A DNA stretch of 64,000 bases from Heliocidaris erythrogramma (Eukaryota; Echinodermata; Echinoidea; Camarodonta; Echinometridae): the NCBI GenBank assembly GCA_025617745.1, contig CM046866.1, positions 12,841,725-12,905,724 on the forward strand, written 5' to 3'. Below the pieces are notes generated by a model. It did not search any database and was not told the DNA's origin. It saw only the letters and a list, made by a program, of their open reading frames with translations. The translations under genes and the position numbers were made by a program. Each line of letters begins with the position of its first letter. Within the stretch, counting starts at the first letter, position 1. This document shows, in pieces, positions 1 through 10,640 of the stretch.

Positions 1-81
1 CTCCACACTGACTTTCGTAAACTTCTCTAGCTCTCAATATATTTTCCAATTTAATTACTGGAGAATATTGTGAAACTGTTT

Positions 82-203
82 AAAAGAACGCTGTTATAAC
101 AAGGTGATTTTCCCGGTTCCACTTCTTTGTATTCTATTGGGTGTTTTTAAGCCTGATAAAACAAGGTTTTAATATAACAAGGTAATTTCCTTGATACCCT
201 TAC
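82..203. mobile_element. Decayed fragment of the 956-1134 MITE family
   Basis: This stretch repeats much of the element at 956-1134: the same ctgttataacaaggtgatttt, the ttccacttctttgtattct block, and a degenerate ataacaaggt toward the right. The terminal TA and full inverted ends are not visible, so it is an old truncated copy. No coding potential is seen in 1-530 apart from this. Confidence 0.6.
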
Positions 204-532
204 ACAATTACGGTACATATCCTCTATTGAAAGAAACCAGACATTACACACAACTGTTCATGAAGCAGGGGATTATTCCTTTTTTTAAACACAGGTGAAG
301 AAATATACTCATAACTGAATATAGTCATATTCACAACAAATCAATAAAATCATACATATTTGTACATCCATCTTTGACACATACCATTTCCAGGAATATG
401 TTCCTATCCCATGATCCTTAAAAAAAACAGAGACCCTGGCCTGTTTGATCCCCATATACAACTATGAAGCCTGAAATAGGCTAAAACAGGGTAATCTGAC
501 ATTTGCTACAGGCTATATTTTGTCAAAGATAT

Positions 533-822
533 CGGCCCAAATTCACAAGAGGTTTATCCTAATCCATGGTCTTCACCAATGATTTAAACCGCCGCCTTGG
601 ACTAAAATAAGTGTATATAAGCACATTATTGTATGCCCACGGGTGTGGACACGCATAATTATCCACTGTTAATGGGGGGGGGGGATGATCATACCATTAA
701 CAATAGAAAGTGTTTGTATCTACGCCACTAAGTACGCCCATTGGACATGAGGACATGCGCGTACTACGCTTATGGAGGTTTAACCATGGGTTAGATAAAC
801 CATGGGTCATGACTTCGGGCCG
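533..822. mobile_element. MITE-like inverted-repeat element
   Basis: The left end (cggcccaaattcac, then gtttatcctaatccatgg) and the reverse complement of the right end (cggcccgaagtcatg, then catggtttatctaaccc) are similar, so the roughly 290-bp segment has imperfect terminal inverted repeats. The interior holds a G run at about 674-683 and no open frame. Just outside the right end a TTAGG-like string (ggatttaggttaggttt) is present. The superfamily is not identifiable. Confidence 0.45.
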
Positions 823-955
823 TAGGGTTTGGGTTGCGGATGGGATTTAGGTTAGGTTTAGGTACAGTGTCGGGTTTCATGGTGTAAGTAAAGGAATCGA
901 CTGCAGAATGTTGTACAATCAAAACAGAGATCAGACAAGAGCCTGAAAACTGTTG

Positions 956-1134
956 TACAGTAGAACCTTGTTATAAGGAACACTGTTATAACAAACTCTC
1001 ATTATAACAAGGTGATTTTGCCGGTCCCACTTCTTTGTATTCTGTTGTTTTTTAGGCCTGATATAACAAGGTTTTTATATAAATAGGTAATTTCTTTGAT
1101 CCCAAGGAGTTCGTTATAACGAGGTTCCACCATA
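956..1134. mobile_element. Tc1/mariner-type MITE with TA ends
   Basis: The element begins TACAGTAGAACCTTGTTATAA-like and ends TTATAACGAGGTTCCACCATA-like, giving about 20-bp inverted termini bounded by TA, the target duplication of Tc1/mariner elements. It is 179 bp with no open frame, so it is non-autonomous. A degraded relative lies at 82-203. Confidence 0.7.
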
Positions 1135-1322
1135 CCTGCATTTCCTGTCACTCCCCAGCAATACAAACATTTCAAGCATATAAATAAAACATCTGCTTTT
1201 CATCAAGTTCTAAGCTTTGCTGTCATTTGTCACAAATGGGATACTAACTGATCTTCATTGAATGTTTTCGCGTATATACTCAAATAATATTGTTACTTTA
1301 AATTAGGTTCAAGAAATACAAG

Positions 1323-1517
1323 TACAGTGAAACCTGTATATAAAGACCACTCAAGGGAGACAAGAAAAGCGGTCTTTATGAGCAGGTGGTCTTTATGTAC
1401 ATGTTCCTTTAATACACATTTCAATGAGAAACACTTTTCAAGAGAAACACTTTTCAAGGGAAACAAAACTTGTGGTCTTTATAGACAGGTGGTCGCTAAA
1501 GCAGGTTTGACTCTGTA
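1323..1517 (+). mobile_element. Tc1/mariner-type MITE, 'aaagaccac' family, copy 1
   Basis: It starts TACAGTGAAACCTG and ends with the reverse complement of TACAGAGTCAAACCTG, with TA at both borders. Internally it repeats the motif ggtctttat/ataaagaccac several times in both orientations. A second full copy lies inverted at 63393-63569 and a worn fragment at 6892-7002. The small frame across it is a by-product of the repeat, not a gene. Confidence 0.75.
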
Positions 1518-3065
1518 TTCCGACTTGCAGTGACCAAATAATGGTTAACCTACTGTATTACAGGTAGCTTCTAAATTTACCCTCTGATAATTCATTTTTT
1601 AGCTTTGGTATCCTACAGGCCAACTTTCGAATAATGTCACAAAATATTGGTATTAACATTTCATTTCTCACATGACAGCTGGGAAAGTTTAATAAGGATT
1701 TTAAAAAAAAGAACAATAAATTAAAATGTTCATCTACACTTCATTACTCCAGTAATATAGATGACATGTGTAAATGTATTTTATGGATGTAAACACTTAA
1801 TATTGTGACAATATACAGCCCTGGAAAAAATTATGAGACCAGGCTTCTGTAATAAGGGTACTATAATATGCATACAAAATTATAAAAATGATTTGTCTTT
1901 GTATTTCATTGAATGAATACCAAATTCCAGCAATTATACCTTGCTTTTATGATATTTTATTTCCTTCTTACCACAAAAATAACACTATCAGTAACCATTC
2001 TTGGTCTAATATTTTTTTCCATGGCTGTACATACCCTGCCCCTGGTAAATTCACGTACATGTATACAATATAATGGAAGTACATTGTACTTGAAAAAGAT
2101 CATGAATTAAGATTTGGAAAATTTCATCAGTGCTCCATCAAATTTATAAGTTGAATCGTTCCTTTAAAATGTCAATAAATATGGTAAGGTGTACAACAGA
2201 AATTATGTGAAAAATCAAACTTATTTACAAAGAAAATTAGAGCTTTACAGATAATTTGCATCACATTCTAACTAAACTGCCAATTGCAACAGTAATACAT
2301 TGTTTGAACGAGACGATCATTTTTAGTAAACTAGTAAGGATTTCATACCGGTACTTGATGACAAATTCTTTTTTCCCTTTCAGAATTTGAAAAAAATATA
2401 ATATTCCTTAAAGAATTTTTTGTAAAATGAAAAAAATCAGACATTCATTTTCACTTCAGAAAAGTGTCCGGTCCTTGACTGGAACTGTTGTGGCGTTATG
2501 ATACTTATATCATATGCAAACAGATTGTGTTTGCTAGATGAATTTCATGCTTTAAGAAATATACATGAATTAAATTTTCAGAATTTCAATCTTTACAAAC
2601 TAAATGAAAAAATGCTACTTCCAATTCAGTGTTATCTAAATCACAATCCTGTACAAAACTACCTAATGTATATTGAAAGCCATCATCAACTCGATTTGTA
2701 CATACAGTGTAGTCCCATCTTTAAAATACCTGCAGAGTTTATTAATATCACAGCAAAAAGGGCAATATTTCAAGACTAAGTCATAAATACAAAATAGAAA
2801 ATTATACATGAATTACTTATAATCAAAATCTTGTTTTAACAGACTGCAACTAGAAGCTTATGATATAATGAACAAACAAAAAATGAAAATGGACAGTTTA
2901 ATCATAGTATTGTTGATTCCACATCAAATCAAAATTATGAGCTCTGGTATTGAAACCGTAAATCAACTGTTTATCATATATTTTTTTTAAAACGTAGATA
3001 TGTTATAATAAGATTGTGCTAGCACATTTGTTAAGCAGAAATTATACAGATTTTAATATTCAGTC
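1518..3065. other. AT-rich non-coding stretch downstream of the zinc-finger gene
   Basis: No coding exon, RNA gene or clear repeat is visible. The short open frames lack splice signals and protein-like composition. On the minus strand this lies downstream of the zinc-finger stop codon at 3852, so part of it may be 3' UTR. AATAAA occurs on the minus strand, for example where the plus strand reads gagtttattaat near 2736, but a real polyadenylation site cannot be chosen. Confidence 0.5.
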
Positions 3066-3768
3066 TTAAAGGGGAATAAAAGGCAACAAACATTTGCCTA
3101 TAATCATGTAGATAATTGTCAGCCTATTACAAATATCTTGAAATTACTCCTATTTGATTATTTAAGAAGGAGAACAGTGTCTCCAATGGTTGCAGTTTCC
3201 TTGCTTGACATTATCCCATGGGGGCTGCCATTTTCTTTACAAAGCATTGTCAGAGCAGTTCTATTTGTGAGATACCCACTGACCTATACACTAGCTACCG
3301 TGACACCCATGATCAGCTGTGGAATGCATGACACTGGATTTGGTTCAGCTGTTTCTTTTGTTAAGCAGGATTTGGCATGCACTTGTAAGTTGCTTGGTCT
3401 GACAAAGGTTAGTCAATTCTTCAAAGTGACAAAGACCTACAACTGCTCTTAGATATCACCTGTGCGAGACAATGGGGGTACCAAGATGGCTGCTTTTTGC
3501 ATTTTGCTTTAGTTGTACAATAGCTATTCATTATGCAACATCTTAATCATTGTGTATAGGTAAATGGACATGTACCGCAATGACATCACAGTTTTTTTCA
3601 AAATGGCAGCCCCCATGGGATAATATCTAGCAAGAAATCTGCAAACTTTAGAGAGACTGTTCTCCTTGCTGAGTAATCAAATCAGAGTATTTTCAAGATA
3701 TTTTGAACAGGCTGACAATTTTCCACATGATTATCAGCTAATGTATGTTGAGTTTCATTCTCCTTTAA
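3066..3768. mobile_element. TTAA-bounded MITE with about 140-bp inverted arms
   Basis: The left border reads TTAAAGGGGAAT and the right border ATTCTCCTTTAA. Inside them, 3098-3238 and 3600-3742 are inverted repeats of each other at high identity; both arms contain cccatgggggctgccatttt and a variant of ctcctt...gagtaatcaaat. The spacer (3239-3599) has no convincing frame. Ends and TTAA borders suggest a piggyBac-like target preference (inference). The right border is only 84 bp from the stop codon of the minus-strand zinc-finger gene, so the element probably sits in its 3' UTR. Confidence 0.7.
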
Positions 3769-3851
3769 TAACGATGGATTCTGTGAGAACTTTATTTTTC
3801 AACATTACCAGAACTCAAGACTATTTTAATTCAGGGAAAAAAAAAATCTCA

Positions 3852-6800
3852 TCATTGATGAACTTCTTCAGCTGCAGGCTCTTCTTGGATCTCGACAGTG
3901 ACATCCTGGATGTTTCCCATGCTGTGAAGCCAAGTGGCCGCTGCCAAGTCTTCCTCAGTCACTAGACGACCTTGCTGGTCAAACTCCACCACAAACCGAG
4001 TGATCGCTTCTTCCCCCTCCCCTGTAGGCACCACAGCCTCTGTCGTTTCGGTTGTGCAGACCTCTGTTTCATTCTCCACCTCTGGAACGATGACGATGGT
4101 ATCCCCTTCCTTTCCGAGTGCAAGCTCCTTGGCAGCCAGGCTGACTAAGTCTTCAAGACTGTTGGCATGGACAGGCACCTCTGTTTCTGTCTCCTGTGAG
4201 CTGTTTCCCGCTGATGCTTCTTCAGCTGCCTTGGCTTCGACTTCAGCAGAGTGGTCTTCGAGGGCTAGAATCACCTGCTCAAGTTTCTTCTGAACCTCAT
4301 CTCTATCGTCCATGATGGTTACATTCCTTTTCTTGCCACCTTTCTTGCCAGGGACAATGGTCACAACAGAGAAAGACTGTAGATCTTCCTCACCCACCAT
4401 TTCCTCTCTTTGTATTGCTTCGGCTGCAATGTTCTCCTCATTATTCATAGCTTCAGCCATATGCTCATTCTTCCTAGTCACACTCTCTGCGACTTCAAAG
4501 TAATTTATGTATTTGTCATCATCAGCATGGTTTTGGCGTAAGTGGATGACGTAATCCCTGAAGGTATTGGTGGAGTAGTCATCGCACGATCTGCACTTGT
4601 ACATCTTCAACCCAGAATGAGATTTAGTGTTCAGGAGGTGCTTTCGTAAGTTTTGCTTATTATTACATGAATACATGCAGAAGGGACAATGGTAAGGCTT
4701 GATCCCGGTGTGAATGATCTTGTGGCGACTGAGATGGGTAGAGAGACGGCACTTATAAGTGCAGTTCGGGAAGTCACAGTGGAATGGTTTCTCACCAGTA
4801 TGAAGACGCATGTGTTTTGTGAGACTGTACTTGGTGGATCCTTTATATCCACAGTCAGCACACAAGTAGGGTTTCTCTTGAGTGTGCATGCGCTGATGAG
4901 TCAGCAGGGACGATTTGAACTTGAATGCAAAGGTGCATCCTTCAAAGTCACAAGGAAAACGTCGCTCTAGATTGTGTTTCATGTACTTGTGCTGCTTCAT
5001 CAGGTACTCTTCGCAGTAGCCCTTGCCGCATATGTCACACTTGTAATCCTTGGTTCGGATGAGATGCGTTCTCATGTGCCTCTCCATCCCATGTTTAGTC
5101 AGACTTTCAGCCTCGCATAGTCCACACTTGAATGGCTTAAAGCCCATGTGACGATACTTGTGTTTCTTCATGTCTGCCCATTGTACACAGCCGTATTCAC
5201 ACAGATCGCATTTGTATTTACAGTCTGGGTCATGTATCCGCATGTGATTTCTTAGGTTGCCCTTGCTGGAGAAGGTCCTGTCGCATTCTGGACATCGGTG
5301 CTCGATTCTGTGACCCATCTCTTCAAGATGTTTTTCCAAGAGTTCTTCCGTCTCAAAGGTATCCTTGCACATTGCACATCTTGGGACAGTATGGAATTCT
5401 TGATGATTTTGCAGCTCCTCCTCAGTCTTATACTTTCGGTGGCACTTGTCACAAGCGTGAAGTTCCACTTCAGCCTTGTGAGCATGACTGATTGATGCCA
5501 GATGCCTGGCATAGTGGCCTTCATTCTTGGTTCTGTAGGAGCAGATGCTACATTCGAGAATCTCCTTCCTAACTTTCATTTCAGCAGGGCTTTCCTCATC
5601 CTCTTCAGATTCAACAGTGCCTAGCTTCACCTTTTTCGCATGCTTCCTGGTACCACAGTGCACATCTATCTTTTTCTTTGAGGAGCAATAGATACGGCAT
5701 ACTGCACAATAAAATTTACCATCTTTATTGAGAATCACTGCTTCTTGGTTCTGAACCTCCCCTTCATCTGCCATTGCAGCTACATCTTCCTGTATATCAT
5801 CACCACCATCAATTGCAGCAGCTTCGTTTGGTTCTTTGTCACCTTCTTGCTTCTGCCCTTCCGTACTATTTTTCTTCTCTCCTTCTGTACTATTTTTCTT
5901 CTGTCCTACTGTACTATTTTTCTTCTTCTTTGCAGCAAGTTTCTTCTGTGCTGCTGCTTGCAGTTTTCTTCTGTTTTTCAGGCTCTTTTGATTCTTCTCC
6001 TGAAAGGCTCTCAATTTCACCTTTTGACCCAATGTTTGTTTTACCTCTGTCATCTCTTCAACTATCTCCTCTTTAATCAACTTCTTTCCCTTCTCCGATG
6101 TTGTCTCCTTTTCTGCTGCTTTCTTTGGAGGCCTTCCAACTTTCCTGAGAGAAGAATCCTTAGCTTTATCCTTTAAGATGGCATCCTTGGTTTTGGAATC
6201 CTTTGCTTTGGAAGCTTTTGCTTTAGGATCCTTGGCGTTGGAAGCTTTGGCATTGGAGTCCTTGAGTTTCACATCGTTGACTTTGCAATCATCACCAGAC
6301 ATCCTTGCTTCGCTCCTGTCTTTACCTGAAGCGAGATCAGCGTACGATATCCTGATTCCTCTCCGACCAGACCTCCGGGGGGAATCAGCAGTCCTCCCCT
6401 CTTGCGGCGGCTCAGGAGTTCTATGGGGGGAAGGGTGGGGGGAGGCTCCCTTCCGTTTCATGCCACGTTTCTTTGACGAGCTCTCTGTCTCCTGATTGAC
6501 ACCTGGATCTACTGCCATAATTTCCCCTCCAATCACAATATATTCTGTATCCACTTGTTCCTGCGGGGCATCTTTCCCAGCATCTCCACTTCCTAAACAA
6601 CAAAGAGAACAAAAATATGTGTAAATATCATTTAAAAATTATCACAAACACAAAGAGATATATACTTTAATTTTTGTCACAAAAAAGTTGCACATTAATA
6701 TTTGTAAATCGTAAAGACGCCTTTAAAAGTACTCTTGAGTTCAAGTAATGACAGAAACAAATATATCCCAGAATTAAGTCAAACTTTGTTCAGGACTACA

Positions 6801-7289
6801 TATTAAGGATATCTGAAAAGTGAATATGATAGTAAATGCATAATAGCCAAGTGAGGAGCAAAGAAAGGGCAAGGAAAATTGAGCTGGTCATCAAAGACCA
6901 TGTGTTAACAATTTTTGTTCCCTGCGAACAATGTTTCTCATTCAAAGTCCCACTACAGGAACCTGTAAGCCTACATAGAGACCATATGAAGACCACCTTG
7001 GGCAGTAATGTTCGCATTCAGCTCTTTGTTGGTGGTGTTATAGGTCGACCCCAGACTTAATCATAATCATATGTGATTGATACACAATTACACACATGCA
7101 CGCTGTTATACACACATTTGAATGCATCTTGGGAACTTTAAACGAAGGTCGCTTACCAACATTCTCAGCCTCGTCAGACTTTTCAGCTGCTGAACATTGA
7201 GATTGCCGGTGGTCAACATACGCCATTAACCCCTTGATCTCTGTGTCACATCGCAAACAATAATGAACATCATCCCCATTAGACGCCAT
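3852..7289 (-). CDS. 13-finger C2H2 zinc-finger protein with CCHC N-terminus and AT-hook (two exons)
   Basis: The coding sequence joins 7157-7289 (exon with the start) to 3852-6592. The donor (GTTG|GTAAGC) and acceptor (TTGTTTAG|GA) leave 1 + 2 bases, restoring one glycine codon; total 957 residues. The start ATG at 7289 has a strong context (CACCATGG). Visible in order: a CCHC finger at residues 11-32 (C11, C14, H27, C32); a basic region with lysine-rich short repeats at about 151-193; an AT-hook-like GRPPKK near 197; repeats of KKNSTxG at about 268-292; a matrin/U1-like first finger from about 338; twelve more C2H2 fingers to about 733, several with TGEKP-type linkers; and an acidic C-terminus rich in Glu and Val. 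This points to a nuclear, sequence-specific DNA-binding regulator. I could not assign a vertebrate ortholog; long arrays such as ZNF335 or ZNF407 are possible relatives only by architecture. A frame opening at the GTG at 6554 would omit the CCHC finger and is not preferred. Confidence 0.88.
6892..7002. mobile_element. Fragment of the 'aaagaccac' MITE family inside intron 1
   Basis: The strings caaagacca, aacaatgtttctcattcaaagt, aggaacctgtaa and gaagaccacc match the interior of the copies at 1323-1517 and 63393-63569. Terminal TA and inverted ends are eroded. It lies in the intron between the two coding exons of the zinc-finger gene. Confidence 0.55.
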
Positions 7290-7318
7290 GGTGATACTGC
7301 TGCTAATGCTGAAGCTTC
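7157..7318 (-). other. First coding exon of the zinc-finger gene, with 5' UTR acceptor
   Basis: Read on the minus strand, the exon opens after a polypyrimidine-type acceptor (ATATTCTTGCAG|GAAGC) at 7319-7320. It carries 29 bases of 5' UTR, the ATG at 7289, 44 codons and one extra base before the donor GTAAGC. The frame stays open 5' of the acceptor to an ATG at 7376, but the acceptor and the strong Kozak at 7289 argue the extension is intronic. At least one non-coding 5' exon must therefore lie upstream (above 7320); I could not locate it. Confidence 0.75.
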
Positions 7319-7528
7319 CTGCAAGAATATAAGTAGACATGTAGGTCATTCCAGGAGCCCCTAAACATTTCATCACATCAAGATTATCATAACTCTTCTT
7401 TTCGATCAGTAATTAACTATAATATAATCCTCTGACAATTTTTAAATCAATGTAAAGCAATGTGAAACAAGTACAACAGCTGGTTTGTACATGTAAGAGT
7501 GCTAGAGAAATAAAACTAGAAATGTCCA

Positions 7529-8395
7529 TTGCCGCGCAATGCGAATGTATCCCCCGGCACTGGCAGCAATTCGAAGGAGGGACAAAGAACCCCCCCCCCC
7601 TCCCCTCCCTCTAACAAAAGGATTGCGTAGAGATTGTCAAGAATTGTGACCTCAGAGCGCACACAACATATCCACTAAAATATGACCTTTGACCCTATGA
7701 AAAACGGAACAATGGGGGCAGCATCACCAAAAATGTAGAGGTCTAGAGTAATCTATGATGGACCTCAATACAAAATCTGAAAGAAATCAGTCAACAAATG
7801 TGTCCTCCAGAATGCATGCAACCAAAATATGATAGTTGACTCTACATGTATAAAAAGCAGAACACTGGGGGCAGCATCAGCAAACACTATAGATGTGTAG
7901 ATTTCACTAAGACACACCTCCAAATAAAATTTGAAAGAAATCCGTCAAGAAATGTGGCAGTTAGAACGCACAAAAGACATATGACCTTTGACCCTATAAA
8001 GGACGGAACAATGAGGGCAGCATTATCAAAAAGTACTGATTTGTAGATTATACCAAGATACATCTCCATACAAAATTTGAAAGAAATCCATTAAGAAATG
8101 TGGCCTGCAGATTGCACTCACGCCATCCTCCAAAGTATAACCTTTGACCCTATATATGACGGGACACTGGTGGCAGCATCACCAAAAATTTTAAGTGCGC
8201 AGACTTTACCAAGATACACTTCCATACAAAATTTGAATGAAATCTGTCAAGAAATGCAGAGGTAAGAGTGCAAGAAATGGACAAATGACCTTTGACCCTA
8301 TAAAGGACGGAACAATGAGGGCAGCATCACCAAAAAGTAAAGAACACTGCTGAATCCAAAGTATCCTCCGGCATGCTGCGGGGGATACAATTAGT
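7529..8395. repeat. Tandem array of about 150-bp units bounded by inverted 'gtatcccccg' ends
   Basis: A unit anchored on tgacctttgaccctat recurs at about 7684, 7831 (degenerate), 7983, 8140 and 8287, spacing 147-157 bp. Each unit also holds gggcagcatcacc, ccatacaaaatttgaaagaaatc and a caagaaatgtgg block. The outer borders are inverted: tgtatcccccggcactggcagc-like on the left and tccggcatgctgcgggggataca-like on the right. This looks like a transposable element whose body is a minisatellite. The small frames through it are repeat shadows. Confidence 0.75.
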
Positions 8396-8483
8396 GTATA
8401 TGTAGTCAGTTGTTTAAAGGGCAATCTAACTTTTGTAACAAGTTGAACTGTGTGAAATTACAAATTCAGAGACTAATGGCCGG

Positions 8484-8653
8484 GGTGTTGCAAGAAAGTT
8501 GCAATCAATTGCAAATTGTAAAGCAAATTAGAATCACCATTCTGGATGGTTCAGGGTCTGCCCATTCAAGAAGATGCGCTTGTAACAATGATTTTGATTG
8601 GTCAGTACCGATCAGTTGCAACTTGCAATCAATCGCAACTTTCTTGCAACACC
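8484..8653 (+). mobile_element. 170-bp palindromic MITE, 'gtgttgcaagaaagttgca' family, copy 1
   Basis: The left end reads ggtgttgcaagaaagttgca and the right end is its inverse (gcaactttcttgcaacacc). The interior includes ggttcagggtctgcccattc and agatgcgcttgtaac. A second copy lies in reverse orientation at 45111-45281 and shares the whole interior. Too short to code for anything. Confidence 0.8.
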
Positions 8654-9294
8654 ATAAGAAACAGAATAACAGATTGGGGAAATAACACTGGACAAATGAT
8701 AATTTGAAGCTGAGGAGCAGCTTGATTTGGGGACAGAATCTACCAATGCTGTTGCAGTGCCAAAGCTTCACATAAATTACATTGCCATACAAAAGAACAC
8801 TAGCATCAGCCATACCACATACTACAGAAGATACTGGAGAGATCTAACAAAACAACTTACATGGGTTTGATACTTTTGGGAAAAGAAAGAATTGTTTTGT
8901 TCTTGGACATGTTGGAAATTTGTTTACAATACAGATCTAAGGAGAATACTATTAGACTTAAAACTGTCACATAAGACATAACTCAAGTGTAAACCTAAAT
9001 CCCAGCTAGGACAGTAGATAATGTTACTGCCTTGCATGCAATCATTACACTGTAAATTAACACTTCGTAAGGGAAATGCCCAGGGCCGTCTCGCCTGCAT
9101 TGCGCAATTATCAGGGCAAAATTTTGATGAAAAATCAAAGGTTGGACTACTTAAGGGGTGTTGTCCCTGGGCCCCCATCACCCACGCCACCCCGTGGGGG
9201 CCAGGTACCCCATTTGTATAACTAATATCCCCTTCAACTTAAAGATTTAGTGGACGGTGAAGTTCATTTGAAATCAAGCTGTGTAGGCGACTAG

Positions 9295-9430
9295 GCGTTA
9301 ATTTACTTTCGCACCGGGCACCAAAAATTTCATTTAATCACATAGTTTGGGTACCTAACCCTAACCCTAACCTACATGTACATGTTATTAAATCAAATTT
9401 TGGGTACCCGGTACGAAAGTAAATTAGCGC
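9295..9430. mobile_element. Inverted-repeat element with a telomere-like core
   Basis: Arms of about 44 bp (9295-9338 and 9387-9430) are inverted copies: gcgttaatttactttcgcac at the left against gcgctaatttactttcgtac read inward from the right, both followed by a cgggyacc block. The 48-bp core contains cctaaccctaaccctaacct, a telomere-like repeat. No frame is present. Confidence 0.65.
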
Positions 9431-10440
9431 TGCTGTGTGTATTAAAGAAGCAGAATATGTGTACATGCCATTGGGACACTTTTTGGGTGCTGCCCCTCCA
9501 ACAAAATCCTTGAAGATAATTATGTACTGTACTTAAACAACTTGAAGTCTCCTTCCCCTACCTAGTTTGGTTACATTATACATGTACATGCAGCGATAGG
9601 TTTTACAGAAATAGGAAAAATTTGGTGTCACATGCTCTTGGGGGCCAAACACCCCCCCCCCCCCCCCACTACCTCTTTTAAGGGATAGGTACCCTATTTG
9701 CCTAGTAAGGATAATTCTTACCAAGTTTGGTTAGAACCCAGCCATACATTTTAAAAATATCTCATTTTCACAATTTAGGGGCACTTGAGCTGCCTGTGAG
9801 CCCCCTTGGTGGCAAGGTACCGTTTTGAGAAATTGAGATCTTCTTCCTCTAAGGATGATACCTACTAACTTTGCTTACAATCTTGCAACAGGTCTTAAAG
9901 AAGAAGCAAAAATGAATTTAATTACTGCCATGACTGGTTGACTACCCCCCCCCCCCCATATTGTACGGCTGTCAACCCTCCCGCATTTGGCGGAGTCTCA
10001 CGCCACCACGGTCCATGCTCATTCTCCCGCTGTCCCACCAGCGCCGTGGCGGGAAACTCCCGCCACCACGTTCTTCCTAATGATCTCCTGCCAAGCTTCA
10101 AGCATGTAAATCTCCCGCTTTATGAAAAAACCTCCCGCTAGCCAAAAAAGCTGAAGACTATTTTTTTTTTTTTTTTGGTTCTCAGAGACTTTCAGAAAAA
10201 ATACGAAACTCCCTCCAAACAGTTCCTAAACGTTGACAACCCTGATATTGGTAGATACATGTAGATTAGACAGAAAAATCTGTCTGTTTGGAGGAGTTTT
10301 ATAACATTTTTTTACTTTCGAGGCTCTCCTCCAAGACAGATGGAAGCCTTCCATAGTCACCGTAGTCGAGTACCTCTCCGCGGGCCTTAACCACTAGGTC
10401 TATCGCCAAAAGTATGAGGTACCTCACCCTACACGTTTAT

Positions 10441-10570
10441 TACTGATGATGATCATTATATCATCATGACAGTGATGATGATAATGATGTTGATGATAAT
10501 CATCATCATCATTATGAATATCATGACAGTGATGATGATAATGATGTTGATGATAATCATGATGATGATG

Positions 10571-10620
<50 letters not shown>

Positions 10621-10640
10621 GATGATGATAATGGTGATGA
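10441..10640. repeat. GAT/ATC trinucleotide microsatellite
   Basis: About 200 bp of tgatgatgatg units with interspersed atcatgacagtgatgatgata blocks, itself duplicated at about 10465 and 10522. The Met/Ile-only frames on both strands are simple-sequence artefacts. Confidence 0.9.

Noticed and set aside
5745..6176. 143-codon plus-strand frame
   Set aside because: Opposite strand of the lysine-rich region of the zinc-finger gene; Leu/Phe/Ser rich as expected of a shadow.
7290..7376. N-terminal extension of the first zinc-finger exon to an upstream ATG
   Set aside because: A good splice acceptor lies between, and the inner ATG has a far better context.
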